Below, piece after piece: positions 24,155 through 32,971 of a DNA stretch of 34,874 nt. Source of the DNA: Bacteroidales bacterium (GTDB lineage: Bacteria > Bacteroidota > Bacteroidia > Bacteroidales > WCHB1-69). The notes beneath the pieces are model-generated. The model was not told the origin of the DNA. It saw only the letters and a list, made by a program, of their open reading frames with translations, and made no database searches. The DNA lies in NCBI GenBank assembly GCA_023229985.1, contig JALNYF010000019.1:1-34874 (forward strand), in the 5' to 3' direction. Position 1 is the first letter of the stretch. Every line of letters starts with the position of its first letter. Position numbers and translations under genes: made by a program.

Positions 24155-26763
24155 AAAAAATGCTCATTTTTTTGTTCGTTTCGCTATTTGTTATCAGTGG
24201 CGAAGCGCAACATTTTATCAACGACATTGCTTACAGAGAACAAGTTCATCAAGACTTTTTGAAACGAAAAGAGCAGACCAAAGGAAGGGAAGATGCTTTG
24301 TACGGAATTTTTAAACAAAAATTGACTCTTCAAGAAACGGAAGCATTGGAATTTCTGTACGCTTACATGCCGTTGAGTGACTTGGCAGATTATGACGGTA
24401 ATTTTTTCTTGAATCAGGTACGTACCTCTTTTGATGCTCGCCGTTATTTTACTTGGGGAGAGCGCGTTCCGGAAGATATTTACCGGCATTTTGTTTTGGT
24501 TTATCGGGTGAATAACGAGAATTTGGATAGTGCACGGCAAGTTTTTTTTCAAGAATTGAAAGAGCGGGTGCATGGTTTGTCCATGTATGAGGCAGCGTTG
24601 GAAGTAAATCATTGGTGCCACGAAAAAGTGGCATATCGTCCCTCCGATGGACGCACCTCGGCGCCGTTGGCAACGGTAAAAACAGCGTTGGGACGTTGCG
24701 GGGAGGAATCCACATTTACCGTTACGGCGATGCGCGCGGTGGGCATTCCGGCACGACAATGCTATACTCCGCGCTGGGCACATACCGACGATAACCACGC
24801 GTGGGTGGAAGTGTGGGTGGACGGGAAATGGTATTTCCTCGGTGCGTGCGAACCTGACCCTGAACTCAATATGGGCTGGTTCGCCATTCCAAGCACCCGC
24901 ACGATGATGGTGCACTCCAACGCTTTCGGAAAATATAACCAAAACGAAGAAGTTACCTTAGCCACAAACCTCTTCTCGCGCGTGAATATGCTCTCCAATT
25001 ATACCGATACAAAAAAAATTACAGTTACCGTCTTAAATGCTGATAATAAGCCTGTTGAAAATGCAACTGTGAAATTTAAACTCTATAATTATGCCGAATA
25101 TTATTCGATTGCAACCCAACAAACCAACGCCGCCGGAAAAGCAGAAATTACTACCGGTTTGGGCGACTTATTAATCTGGGCTTCTTTCGACAATCACTAC
25201 AATTATCAAAAAATCGATGTGCGCGAATCATCTTCTATTACATTGATAATGAATAGAATACAAGGGAAAGAGTATGTCGAAGAACTGACCATTGTCCCGC
25301 CGGTAGAGAAACACGACATCGTGACCGCCTCGCCCGAAAAAGCAAAACTAAACTCTGCAAGATTGCATTATGAAGATTCACTCCGCAATGCGTATATGCA
25401 AACTTTTATGACGGAAAATGATGGCAATTTAGTAAAAAATGAGAATCTTACCTCTCAACAAATTGGATATTTGTTGCAAAAAAGTGAAGGTAATTATGCG
25501 GAAATTATCCAATTATTAGAGCAAAATTCAAAAAAAGTAGACGGATTGTATTTGAACGATTTGATGCTCTCTTTATCCGAAAAAGACTTGCGCGATTTGG
25601 ACGCATCTATTATTCAACAACATATAACTTATTATAAACCAAATAAATATAATTTTGATTGTTACTTAAAAGGTATCATTTCTCCCCGAATATCCAATGA
25701 AGGAATCCGCCCGTGGCGACAATTTTTGAAATCTCATTTTGAAAAAGAACTTCAAAATAATATTTCCGTGATAGCCATCATGGCATGGATCCAAGAGCAT
25801 ATTCAAATAGACGAGGTTGGGAACTATTTTAATTGTCCGATTTCTCCGCGTGGTGTTTGTGAATTGCGCATATCCGACCGCCACTCCCGCGACATTTTCT
25901 TCGTAGCGGCTTGTCGGTCGCTGGATATTCCCGCCTATTTGGATAACGCAACCAATCAATTATTTGCGTATGAAAATAACAAATGGAATTATGTCTCGTT
26001 CGACCTGATGCAGAATTTAGGCGAGACGGGCACGCTCACTATTGATTATCAAGGAGATGCCGAAATTACGCCCACTTATTGGACACATTATACCATTGCT
26101 AAATTCGAGAACGGCGATTTTGTAACTTTTGATTATGAGAACGATCCGCGCGTGGCCAATTTTCCGTTTTCTTTAACCTTGGATGCCGGCTATTATATGC
26201 TTTCAACCGGCAATCGCTACAGCGACGGGACTACCTTGTCGCGATTGGATTTTTTTAATATCCCCGCAGGAAAAGAAGTGAAGAAATCACTCATTATCAG
26301 AGACTTGTTGAAAAGAAACGAAACTTATGGAGTTATTCAGACAGATTATTCTTTCAACATTGATAATCAAATAAAAACGGTTCAGCAATTAATGAACGGG
26401 AACACCATGCTGGTTTGTTTTATTGACCCGACGCTCGAGCCGACGAAGCATCTTCTGAATGACTTGGCGGCTCGTAAGTCTGATTTTGAAAAATGGGGTG
26501 GCACAATGCTTTTTGTGGTACCATCTGACAAATTAAGTGCCGATTTTAATTTTGACCAATGGCAACTACCATCCCAGAGCATATTAATGGAAGATAAAGG
26601 AAATCAATGGTTTAATAAAATTATTACGGACACGGACCAATATTTTCGCGACAATTATCCGGTGGTATATCTGATAAAAAATGATGGAATGATTATTTTT
26701 AAAAGTGAAGGTTATCGAATTGGAACGGGTAATTTGATACTCAATACATTAAAAACCGAATAG
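24151..26763 (+). CDS. Large secreted transglutaminase-like protein with thioredoxin-fold tail
   Basis: The 870-residue protein has a signal peptide (MKKMLIFLFVSLFVISGEAQ). A transglutaminase-like core has Cys183 (GRCGEEST), His216 (DDNHAWVEVW) and an acidic third residue at about 234-236 (GACEPDPE). A carboxypeptidase-regulatory-like beta domain follows at about 287-372. A second, degenerate transglutaminase-like segment near 560-640 (RGVCELRISDRHSRD, FFVAACRSLDIPAYLDN) comes next. The C-terminal 130 residues look like a thioredoxin fold (MLVCFIDPTLEPTKHLL, FRDNYPVVYLIKNDGMIIF) without a CxxC pair. Such proteins act as cysteine proteases or crosslinkers in the periplasm or at the surface; the substrate is unknown. 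Confidence 0.8.
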   Translation: MKKMLIFLFVSLFVISGEAQHFINDIAYREQVHQDFLKRKEQTKGREDALYGIFKQKLTLQETEALEFLYAYMPLSDLADYDGNFFLNQVRTSFDARRYFTWGERVPEDIYRHFVLVYRVNNENLDSARQVFFQELKERVHGLSMYEAALEVNHWCHEKVAYRPSDGRTSAPLATVKTALGRCGEESTFTVTAMRAVGIPARQCYTPRWAHTDDNHAWVEVWVDGKWYFLGACEPDPELNMGWFAIPSTRTMMVHSNAFGKYNQNEEVTLATNLFSRVNMLSNYTDTKKITVTVLNADNKPVENATVKFKLYNYAEYYSIATQQTNAAGKAEITTGLGDLLIWASFDNHYNYQKIDVRESSSITLIMNRIQGKEYVEELTIVPPVEKHDIVTASPEKAKLNSARLHYEDSLRNAYMQTFMTENDGNLVKNENLTSQQIGYLLQKSEGNYAEIIQLLEQNSKKVDGLYLNDLMLSLSEKDLRDLDASIIQQHITYYKPNKYNFDCYLKGIISPRISNEGIRPWRQFLKSHFEKELQNNISVIAIMAWIQEHIQIDEVGNYFNCPISPRGVCELRISDRHSRDIFFVAACRSLDIPAYLDNATNQLFAYENNKWNYVSFDLMQNLGETGTLTIDYQGDAEITPTYWTHYTIAKFENGDFVTFDYENDPRVANFPFSLTLDAGYYMLSTGNRYSDGTTLSRLDFFNIPAGKEVKKSLIIRDLLKRNETYGVIQTDYSFNIDNQIKTVQQLMNGNTMLVCFIDPTLEPTKHLLNDLAARKSDFEKWGGTMLFVVPSDKLSADFNFDQWQLPSQSILMEDKGNQWFNKIITDTDQYFRDNYPVVYLIKNDGMIIFKSEGYRIGTGNLILNTLKTE

Positions 26764-26807
26764 AAACTATTTTTCCGCAGTCGTAATAAGAGATGACCGA
26801 AAAGGTG

Positions 26808-26815
26808 TATTTTTG
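26808..26815 (+). promoter_or_regulatory. Bacteroidota -7 box overlapping the mtaB 5' end
   Basis: TATTTTTG lies only 5 bases before the ATG at 26820. If used, transcription would begin at or next to the start codon, giving a leaderless mRNA. No TTTG -33 box is visible at the proper distance. Confidence 0.4.
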
Positions 26816-26819
26816 TAAC

Positions 26820-28058
26820 ATGAAAAATAAATCGACATTTGCCATTTACACATTGGGTTGTAAACTTAATTTCAGTGAATCATCGGATATGGGGCGACAA
26901 CTGATGGAAAGTGGCTTTCGACATTCTGAGAATCCTGATTTTCTTATACTTAACAGTTGTGCTGTAACGTCAGCGGCTGAAAAAAAAGCGCGAAATTTGG
27001 TATCTAAACTACACCGTGAAAACCCTGAAAGTAAAATTATTGTGATGGGTTGTTTTGCGGCATTGCGCCCGGCGGAAATTCTAAAATGGGATGGGGTAGT
27101 GGCAACTTTTGGAAGTGAAGACAAAATGAATGTCATTCCTTTCATCAAGGGCGAATCTGTTGCAGCGAAGCCGGAATTTTTTTCCACCTTTTCTGCCAAC
27201 GACCGTACCCGCTCCTTTTTAAAAATTCAAGATGGCTGCGACTACCATTGTACCTATTGCACCGTTTGCCAAGCCCGTGGCAACAGCCGGAGCGATACCA
27301 TCGAAAATGTACTCGCCCAATTTGATAAACTCTTGACTTACAATATAAAAGAAGTTAATCTGACCGGTGTCAATTTGGGAGATTTTGGCAGAAAAATAGG
27401 AACTGATTTCTATCAATTGCTTTGTGCCATCGAACAAAAAAAATATTCTGTCAGATTGCGAATATCCTCCATTGAACCGAATCTTCTGACCGATGATATT
27501 ATTGCATTGTGCGCTGATTCAGAGATAATTATGCCACATTTTCACATTCCTTTGCAATCGGGTTGCAACAAGATTTTGGAACTCATGAAAAGACGTTATC
27601 ATCGTGAATTATTTGCCGATAAAATCTATCAAATCAAAGAAAAAATGCCGCACGCCTGTATTGCGTTAGATGTGATTGCCGGCTTCCCCCACGAAACCCC
27701 CGCCGATTTTGAAGATACTTATAATTTTTTAAAATCACTACCTATCAGCTATTTACACGTTTTTACTTACTCAAAACGCCCCAACACGCCGGCTGCAACG
27801 ATGGATGAGCAAGTCTCCCCACAAGAAAAAAAATGGCGCACCTTGCAACTGATTGAACTTTCTAACGAGAAAAAGAATCTTTTTTATCATCAACACATTG
27901 GAGAAAGCCGAAAAGTACTGATAGAAGCCGAATCAAAGGGTAATTGGATGTTTGGATTTACCGATAATTATATTAAAATTAAAATACCGTACAACGAATT
28001 AAAAATCAATACAATAGAAGATGTTTTATTAGAACCGGAGCGCTTTTCGTTTTCGTAA
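26820..28058 (+). CDS. mtaB: tRNA t6A37 methylthiotransferase MtaB
   Basis: The 412-residue radical SAM methylthiotransferase has an N-terminal UPF0004 domain with C14 (TLGCKLNFSES), C47 (NSCAVT) and C78 (MGCFA), and a radical SAM cluster at C140, C144 and C147 (GCDYHCTYC). A TRAM-like C-terminus follows. MtaB converts t6A37 to ms2t6A37 in tRNAs reading ANN codons. I chose the ATG at 26820 rather than the in-frame ATG at 26793 because a TAttTTTG promoter lies between them and MKNKSTFAIYTLGCK fits the family N-terminus. A separate 56-base gap leads to lnt. Confidence 0.92.
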   Translation: MKNKSTFAIYTLGCKLNFSESSDMGRQLMESGFRHSENPDFLILNSCAVTSAAEKKARNLVSKLHRENPESKIIVMGCFAALRPAEILKWDGVVATFGSEDKMNVIPFIKGESVAAKPEFFSTFSANDRTRSFLKIQDGCDYHCTYCTVCQARGNSRSDTIENVLAQFDKLLTYNIKEVNLTGVNLGDFGRKIGTDFYQLLCAIEQKKYSVRLRISSIEPNLLTDDIIALCADSEIIMPHFHIPLQSGCNKILELMKRRYHRELFADKIYQIKEKMPHACIALDVIAGFPHETPADFEDTYNFLKSLPISYLHVFTYSKRPNTPAATMDEQVSPQEKKWRTLQLIELSNEKKNLFYHQHIGESRKVLIEAESKGNWMFGFTDNYIKIKIPYNELKINTIEDVLLEPERFSFS

Positions 28059-28112
28059 AATGATTCTGTTTATTCCATTATCATCAAAATAATTTTATCT
28101 TTTAAACATAAA

Positions 28113-29759
28113 ATGAAAAAAATACACTTATTGATACTCAGTCTTTTGTCGGGCGCATTGCTCTGGCTTTCGTGGACGCCCAACGGGTTTGCCTTTCTTG
28201 TCCTGGCCGCATTTGTTCCTCTGTTTTTTGTGAGTGAACATTTGTATGCGAACCGTGTTCGTCATCCATTCTGGAAAGGCTTGATTTACTCGTTTTTAAC
28301 ATTTTTTGTGTGGAATGTTTCTACTACTTGGTGGATATGGAACAGTACACCGGAAGGTTCCATTGTTACCTTTGTGTTGAACGCGCTGTTTATGTCTATT
28401 GTTTTTGCTTTTTGGCAACGGTTTCGCCACCTTTCGTTACCGGAAATTACGATGCCCATTGCTTTCATTGCTTTTTGGTGTTCTTTTGAATTTCTTCATT
28501 TACAATGGGATATAACATGGCCCTGGCTCAACTTGGGAAATGTTTTTGCCAACTGCCCCGAATTTGTACAATGGTATGAACTGACCGGCACCTTTGGAGG
28601 AACATTTTGGATATTGTCAACCAATTTTTTGATTTTTTATTTACTAAAATCACTCCGCACTTCCAGAAAAAGAAGTATCATATTGAGTATCAGTTGTATA
28701 TGTTGGATTGTCCTTCCCATCACAGCCTCTCTTGTGAGATATGCTACGTATCAGCTTCCGGATGAAAAAAATCGGACTCCCATTGAAGCAGTGATCATTC
28801 AACAAAATACAGATCCATTTAAGCAATATGAATTTTCAAATGTAGAACACATTCAGCATATTTTGGAGGTAGCAGCTCCTGTTTTGACCCCTCAAACTCA
28901 GATTATGCTTTGTGCCGAATCTGCCATTCCCAACACCATTTTTTCCGATGCGCTGTTAGCGAATGACATTCCGGAGTTTAATTCCAACTACAGGGGGTTT
29001 TTGCTATTGGATTCACTGCAAGAGCAATATCCGAAATTGAACATCATTGCAGGGCTTTCCACTGTACGTTTTTATGACCACAAAGCGACCCTCACGGCAA
29101 AAGAATTAGAAAAAGATGTGTATATGGATTCTTACAACACATCGGTTTGCTACCGCCGCAATCATATTCAGATGTATTACAAGAGCAAATTGGTGCCGGG
29201 AGTAGAAAAGATGCCGTATCCTCAAATATTTGGTTTTTTGGAGAAATATGCGATTGATTTGGGGGGAACAACTGGCTCATTGGGCAGCGACAGCGTGCAG
29301 CGCGCCTTTACATTGACAGGAACTTCTGCACCCATCGGTGTTCCAATATGTTATGAATCGGCTTATGGGGAGCATTTTGGAAAATTTGTGAATAATGGGG
29401 CGCAATTAATGGCAGTGATTACCAATGACGGTTGGTGGGGAAAAACGCCCGGCTATCAACAACATTTTTCGTTTTCCAAACTTCGCGCGATAGAATCCCG
29501 ACGTACCATCCTCCGCGCCGCCAATACCGGCACCTCCGCCTTTATTGACGAAAGGGGTGACGCACACCAACAAACCGAATTTTGGGCTGAAACCGCCATC
29601 AAATATAAGGTCTATCCTAACGATGAAATTACTTTTTACACGAAACATGGAGATTATATTGCTCGCTTTTTTGTCGGAATGACCGCACTGATCTTTATTC
29701 TGGAAACTTATCTTCGAATTAAAAGAAAATTCGGTTCCAAAAAATCAATTAAAGCCTAA
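28113..29759 (+). CDS. lnt: Apolipoprotein N-acyltransferase
   Basis: The 548-residue inner-membrane protein has about six N-terminal helices (to about residue 210) followed by a nitrilase-like periplasmic domain with the Glu-Lys-Cys triad: E269 (LCAESAIPN), K357 (YYKSKLVPGVEKMPY) and C413 (GVPICYESAYGEHF). A last helix precedes a basic tail. Lnt transfers an acyl chain to the N-terminal cysteine of diacylated lipoproteins, the final step of lipoprotein maturation. It is 11 bases upstream of the truB-anmK frame, so the two are probably co-transcribed. Confidence 0.95.
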   Translation: MKKIHLLILSLLSGALLWLSWTPNGFAFLVLAAFVPLFFVSEHLYANRVRHPFWKGLIYSFLTFFVWNVSTTWWIWNSTPEGSIVTFVLNALFMSIVFAFWQRFRHLSLPEITMPIAFIAFWCSFEFLHLQWDITWPWLNLGNVFANCPEFVQWYELTGTFGGTFWILSTNFLIFYLLKSLRTSRKRSIILSISCICWIVLPITASLVRYATYQLPDEKNRTPIEAVIIQQNTDPFKQYEFSNVEHIQHILEVAAPVLTPQTQIMLCAESAIPNTIFSDALLANDIPEFNSNYRGFLLLDSLQEQYPKLNIIAGLSTVRFYDHKATLTAKELEKDVYMDSYNTSVCYRRNHIQMYYKSKLVPGVEKMPYPQIFGFLEKYAIDLGGTTGSLGSDSVQRAFTLTGTSAPIGVPICYESAYGEHFGKFVNNGAQLMAVITNDGWWGKTPGYQQHFSFSKLRAIESRRTILRAANTGTSAFIDERGDAHQQTEFWAETAIKYKVYPNDEITFYTKHGDYIARFFVGMTALIFILETYLRIKRKFGSKKSIKA

Positions 29760-29770
29760 TTATCAAAATA

Positions 29771-31570
29771 ATGGAATCGAAACCAAAACAAATACACAAT
29801 TCTCAATTTTCCATCGATGATACTGTTTTTGAGAGCGAGGATAGCGTGCTCATTTTTGACAAACCGTATCAGTGCACCTCTTTTGACTTGGTAGCAAAAG
29901 TTAAAAAAGCGATTAAGCACAAGTTCGGAAAAAAGGTGAAAGTGGGACATGCCGGCACTTTAGACCCGTTGGCATCGGGGTTAATGATTGTTTGCACGGG
30001 ACAGATGACAAAGAAAATTGAGAGTTATCAAGGTGCAGAGAAAGAATATACAGGTACTTTTTTATTAGGTTCCACGACGCCAAGTTTTGATTTGGAAAAA
30101 GAAATAGATGCCGAGTTCCCTACCGAACATATTACGGCAGAGATGATTCGTGCAGCCGCTCAGCAACTGACCGGTGAAATAGAGCAAATTCCGCCCCAGT
30201 TTTCGGCGGTTTGGATTGCCGGTCGCCGTGCCTTTCACTATGCCCGCGAAGGAGAGAATGTGGAGCTGTCCCCCCGCCGTATTCAAATTACCGAATTTGA
30301 AATCACCCGTATCAATCTCCCCGAAGTTGATTTTAGAATTGTCTGTTCCAAAGGGACTTACATTCGTTCCATCGCCCGAGATTTCGGATTATTGTTGGAA
30401 AGTGGTGCACATCTTACCGCCTTGCGCCGTACCCGAATTGGCAATTTTCATGTCGAAAATGCCCTGAATTGTACCCCTAATGATGAGAGAAAAGTATTTA
30501 CCAAAAAAGAGAATGAATACTTTGCAATGGGCTTAATGTCAGGAACTTCCTTAGATGGATTAGATATTGCCTTTTGTAAGTTCTATCAACGAGGGAAAAA
30601 ATGGAAATACCATATTATCAAATGTGAAACTGTCGATTATGACGATGAATGGCGCAAAAAATTGCAATCTGCACCGACATTGTCCGCTTATGAATTGGCA
30701 CTTTTGCACCGAGATTTCGGGACATTCATGGCAAATAGTGTCAAGAATTTCCTCACCGAGCTTCCGGAAAGACCCGATTTTATAGCATCTCACGGACAAA
30801 CCGTTTTTCACCGACCGGACCTCCACCTGACCACGCAAATTGGAAGCGGTGCGGAAATTGCCGCTCTGACCGGCATTCGTACCATTTGCGACTTCCGAAC
30901 CGTGGATACTGCCTTGGGCGGACAAGGTGCCCCATTGGTTCCAATCGGTGATGAATTGCTTTATAATCAATATGATGCGTGCCTTAATTTGGGAGGTTTT
31001 TGTAATATTTCATTTACAGAAAACAATAAACGGGTGGCTTTCGACATTGCACCTTGCAATATGCTGCTCAATTATTTGGCGCAAAAAATCAATCTTCCTT
31101 TTGATAAGGACGGAGAAATTGCGCAAAAAGGAAAGATCTTGCCCGATTTGCTCAATCAGTTGAATGGTTTGGAATTTTATCAAAAAGCGGGTGCAAAATC
31201 ATTGGGAAAAGAGTGGTTTGACAGCCATATTATTCCCATTATTGCAAAGGATTTCGCGATGGATGATTTGTTGCGAACCGCGCACGAACATATTGCCGCC
31301 CAGATTGCCCACATTATCAACCAACATCAAATACAAAGCATCTTGGTGACGGGCGGCGGTGCCAAAAATGAGTTTTTAATTGATTTATTACAAACTAAAA
31401 TTCCTAATAGTCAAATTGTTGTGCCAGATATAGGAACTGTTGATTTCAAGGAAGCCATCATTTTTGCATTTTTAGGGCTATTGAGAATCAAGCAAATAAA
31501 TAATTGTCTCCGGAGTGTCACTCATTCAACCCGCGATAATTGCGGCGGTGCCATTTACGAAGGTTATTAA
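29771..31570 (+). CDS. truB-anmK: Fusion of tRNA pseudouridine-55 synthase TruB and anhydro-MurNAc kinase AnmK
   Basis: The single 599-codon frame contains two complete enzymes. Residues 1 to about 235 are TruB, with GHAGTLDPLASG (59-70, catalytic D65), Y93 in EKEYTG, PPQFSAVWIAGRRAFHYAR and SKGTYIRSIARDFG. TruB makes pseudouridine 55 in the T loop of tRNA. Residues from about 249 to 599 are AnmK, with GLMSGTSLDGLD (254-265), SHGQTVFHRP (340-349), DFRTVDTALGGQGAPLVP (374-391, probable catalytic aspartate 374) and VTGGGAKNEFL (526-536). AnmK phosphorylates 1,6-anhydro-MurNAc in peptidoglycan recycling. The linker is only about 15 residues. No in-frame start lies before Met253 of AnmK. Both halves keep their key residues, so both may work. 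The A6 run at the junction is the caveat. Confidence 0.85.
   Translation: MESKPKQIHNSQFSIDDTVFESEDSVLIFDKPYQCTSFDLVAKVKKAIKHKFGKKVKVGHAGTLDPLASGLMIVCTGQMTKKIESYQGAEKEYTGTFLLGSTTPSFDLEKEIDAEFPTEHITAEMIRAAAQQLTGEIEQIPPQFSAVWIAGRRAFHYAREGENVELSPRRIQITEFEITRINLPEVDFRIVCSKGTYIRSIARDFGLLLESGAHLTALRRTRIGNFHVENALNCTPNDERKVFTKKENEYFAMGLMSGTSLDGLDIAFCKFYQRGKKWKYHIIKCETVDYDDEWRKKLQSAPTLSAYELALLHRDFGTFMANSVKNFLTELPERPDFIASHGQTVFHRPDLHLTTQIGSGAEIAALTGIRTICDFRTVDTALGGQGAPLVPIGDELLYNQYDACLNLGGFCNISFTENNKRVAFDIAPCNMLLNYLAQKINLPFDKDGEIAQKGKILPDLLNQLNGLEFYQKAGAKSLGKEWFDSHIIPIIAKDFAMDDLLRTAHEHIAAQIAHIINQHQIQSILVTGGGAKNEFLIDLLQTKIPNSQIVVPDIGTVDFKEAIIFAFLGLLRIKQINNCLRSVTHSTRDNCGGAIYEGY
30480..30509 (+). other. 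Junction element: out-of-frame ATGATG and A6G slippery run inside truB-anmK
   Basis: ATGATG at 30480-30485 opens a +1 frame (MMREKYLPKK) that meets the string A AAA AAG at 30503-30509, with AAA and AAG as its codons. A -1 slip there, or one extra A in the run 30503-30508, would enter the AnmK frame and give an AnmK starting MMREKYLPKKENEYFAMGLM. One extra A would also end TruB at a TGA after KKRE. No downstream stem-loop is obvious to me. Confidence 0.5.
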
Positions 31571-31608
31571 AAACGCGAATTGTGAGGTCTCTATAATCAA
31601 TAAAAACA

Positions 31609-31616
31609 TATCTTTG
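31609..31616 (+). promoter_or_regulatory. Bacteroidota -7 box for the NfeD-type protease gene
   Basis: TATCTTTG followed by CA lies 15 bases before the ATG at 31632. It supports that start over an in-frame upstream ATG at 31515 that lies inside the truB-anmK gene. The -33 region is weak. Confidence 0.55.
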
Positions 31617-31631
31617 CAAAAATTTTCAACC

Positions 31632-32969
31632 ATGAAAAGAGTGATACGGATTTTTACGATTATATTATTAGTTATTAGCGGATTACAGGCATTTTCGCAA
31701 AAAGAGATTTATTATTTTAAGATAGATGAAGACATTGCAAAGCCGGCACTTCGCAAAACGGAGATTGCCCTTGAATATGTAAAGTCGCACCAGATTGCCG
31801 GCATCTTATTGGAAATCAATACTTTTGGTGGAGAGCTGGAATCTGCTGAGAAGATACGCACTTTGCTATTGGAAGCACCGGTTCCGGTTTATCTGTTTAT
31901 CAATAAGAATGCTGCTTCGGCAGGCGCGCTTATTTCTATCGCTTGCGATAGCATCTATATGTCGCCGGGAGCATCCATTGGAGCCGCATCTGTGGTAAAC
32001 CAAGCGGGGGAGATTATGCCGGACAAGTATCAATCTTACATGCGCTCGTTGATGCGCGCCACGGCAGAAAAAAATGGGCGAAATCCGTTGATTGCCGAAG
32101 CCATGGTGGATCCGGACACGCAAATTGACAGCATTTCCCCGAAAGGTAAAGTGCTGACATTCACGACGCAGGAGGCTATCAAAAATAACTATTGCGAAGG
32201 GCAGGCATCATCGAAAGAAGAAGTTCTTGCCTTGATACATCATTCATCTTCTTCCGTAACAGAACAAGAATTATCATGGGTAGATTCTGCCATCAATTTT
32301 TTGATAAATCCAATAGTGAGTGGTATTTTAATAATGCTCATCATTGGCGGAATCTATTTTGAGTTGCAATCTCCCGGTTTAGGGTTGCCGATTATTATTG
32401 CAGTATTGGCAGCATTGCTCTATTTTGCCCCGCATTATCTGCAAGGTTTGGCCACTCATTGGGAAATTTTGTTGTTTATTGTCGGATTAATTTTGCTCAT
32501 TATCGAGTTTTTCGTTATTCCCGGATTCGGATTTTTAGGCATTTCCGGCATTATTTTGATGGTGTTAGCGCTCATTTTTAGTATGATTTTCAATATTGGC
32601 TTTGACTTCAATTATGCGCCGAGGGGGGAAATTCTGAATAAGTTTTTTGTGGTTATTTCTTCGCTGATTGTGGGGTTCTTTATCTCCTTATGGTTAGGGA
32701 AAAAACTATTTACCACTACTACGCGCTATGGGGCATTGGCTCTGAATACTGAATTGGAAGGGTCAAAAGGTTTTGTGGCACAAGACATTCAAATATCTGA
32801 TAAGGTTGGCAAACATGGCACGACACTTACTTTTATGCGTCCGGTGGGAAAAATAGAAATTGATGGCGAAATCTTCGATGCAACGTCGGAAGCCGGCGTG
32901 ATTGAAAAAGGAGAGTCTGTTATCGTGACGCGTTTTGAAAATTCACAACTCTTTATAACGAAAGCATAA
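31632..32969 (+). CDS. NfeD family membrane-bound ClpP-class serine protease
   Basis: The 445-residue protein starts with a signal peptide (MKRVIRIFTIILLVISGLQAFSQ). A ClpP-like protease domain follows, with the nucleophile Ser96 in NKNAASAGAL and the likely general base Lys132 in DKYQSYMRS, equivalent to the Ser-Lys dyad of archaeal 1510-N. About four to five membrane helices (about 225-375) and a C-terminal NfeD OB-fold domain (about 385-445, GSKGFVAQDI to VIVTRFENSQ) complete the family architecture. Long-form NfeD proteases are thought to act with stomatins in membrane quality control; no stomatin gene is in the window. Its stop is only 2 bases from the mutL stop. Confidence 0.9.
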   Translation: MKRVIRIFTIILLVISGLQAFSQKEIYYFKIDEDIAKPALRKTEIALEYVKSHQIAGILLEINTFGGELESAEKIRTLLLEAPVPVYLFINKNAASAGALISIACDSIYMSPGASIGAASVVNQAGEIMPDKYQSYMRSLMRATAEKNGRNPLIAEAMVDPDTQIDSISPKGKVLTFTTQEAIKNNYCEGQASSKEEVLALIHHSSSSVTEQELSWVDSAINFLINPIVSGILIMLIIGGIYFELQSPGLGLPIIIAVLAALLYFAPHYLQGLATHWEILLFIVGLILLIIEFFVIPGFGFLGISGIILMVLALIFSMIFNIGFDFNYAPRGEILNKFFVVISSLIVGFFISLWLGKKLFTTTTRYGALALNTELEGSKGFVAQDIQISDKVGKHGTTLTFMRPVGKIEIDGEIFDATSEAGVIEKGESVIVTRFENSQLFITKA

Positions 32970-32971
32970 GG

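Noticed and set aside
24184..24942. 252-codon frame antisense to the transglutaminase-like gene
   Set aside because: The plus strand carries clear catalytic motifs; the antisense frame is a composition artefact.
26793..26819. Upstream ATG for mtaB
   Set aside because: The 9 extra residues do not match the family N-terminus and contain a promoter box, but they are not strictly excluded.
31515..31631. Upstream in-frame start for the NfeD-type protease
   Set aside because: It lies inside truB-anmK and before the TATCTTTG box, and would bury the signal peptide that starts at 31632.
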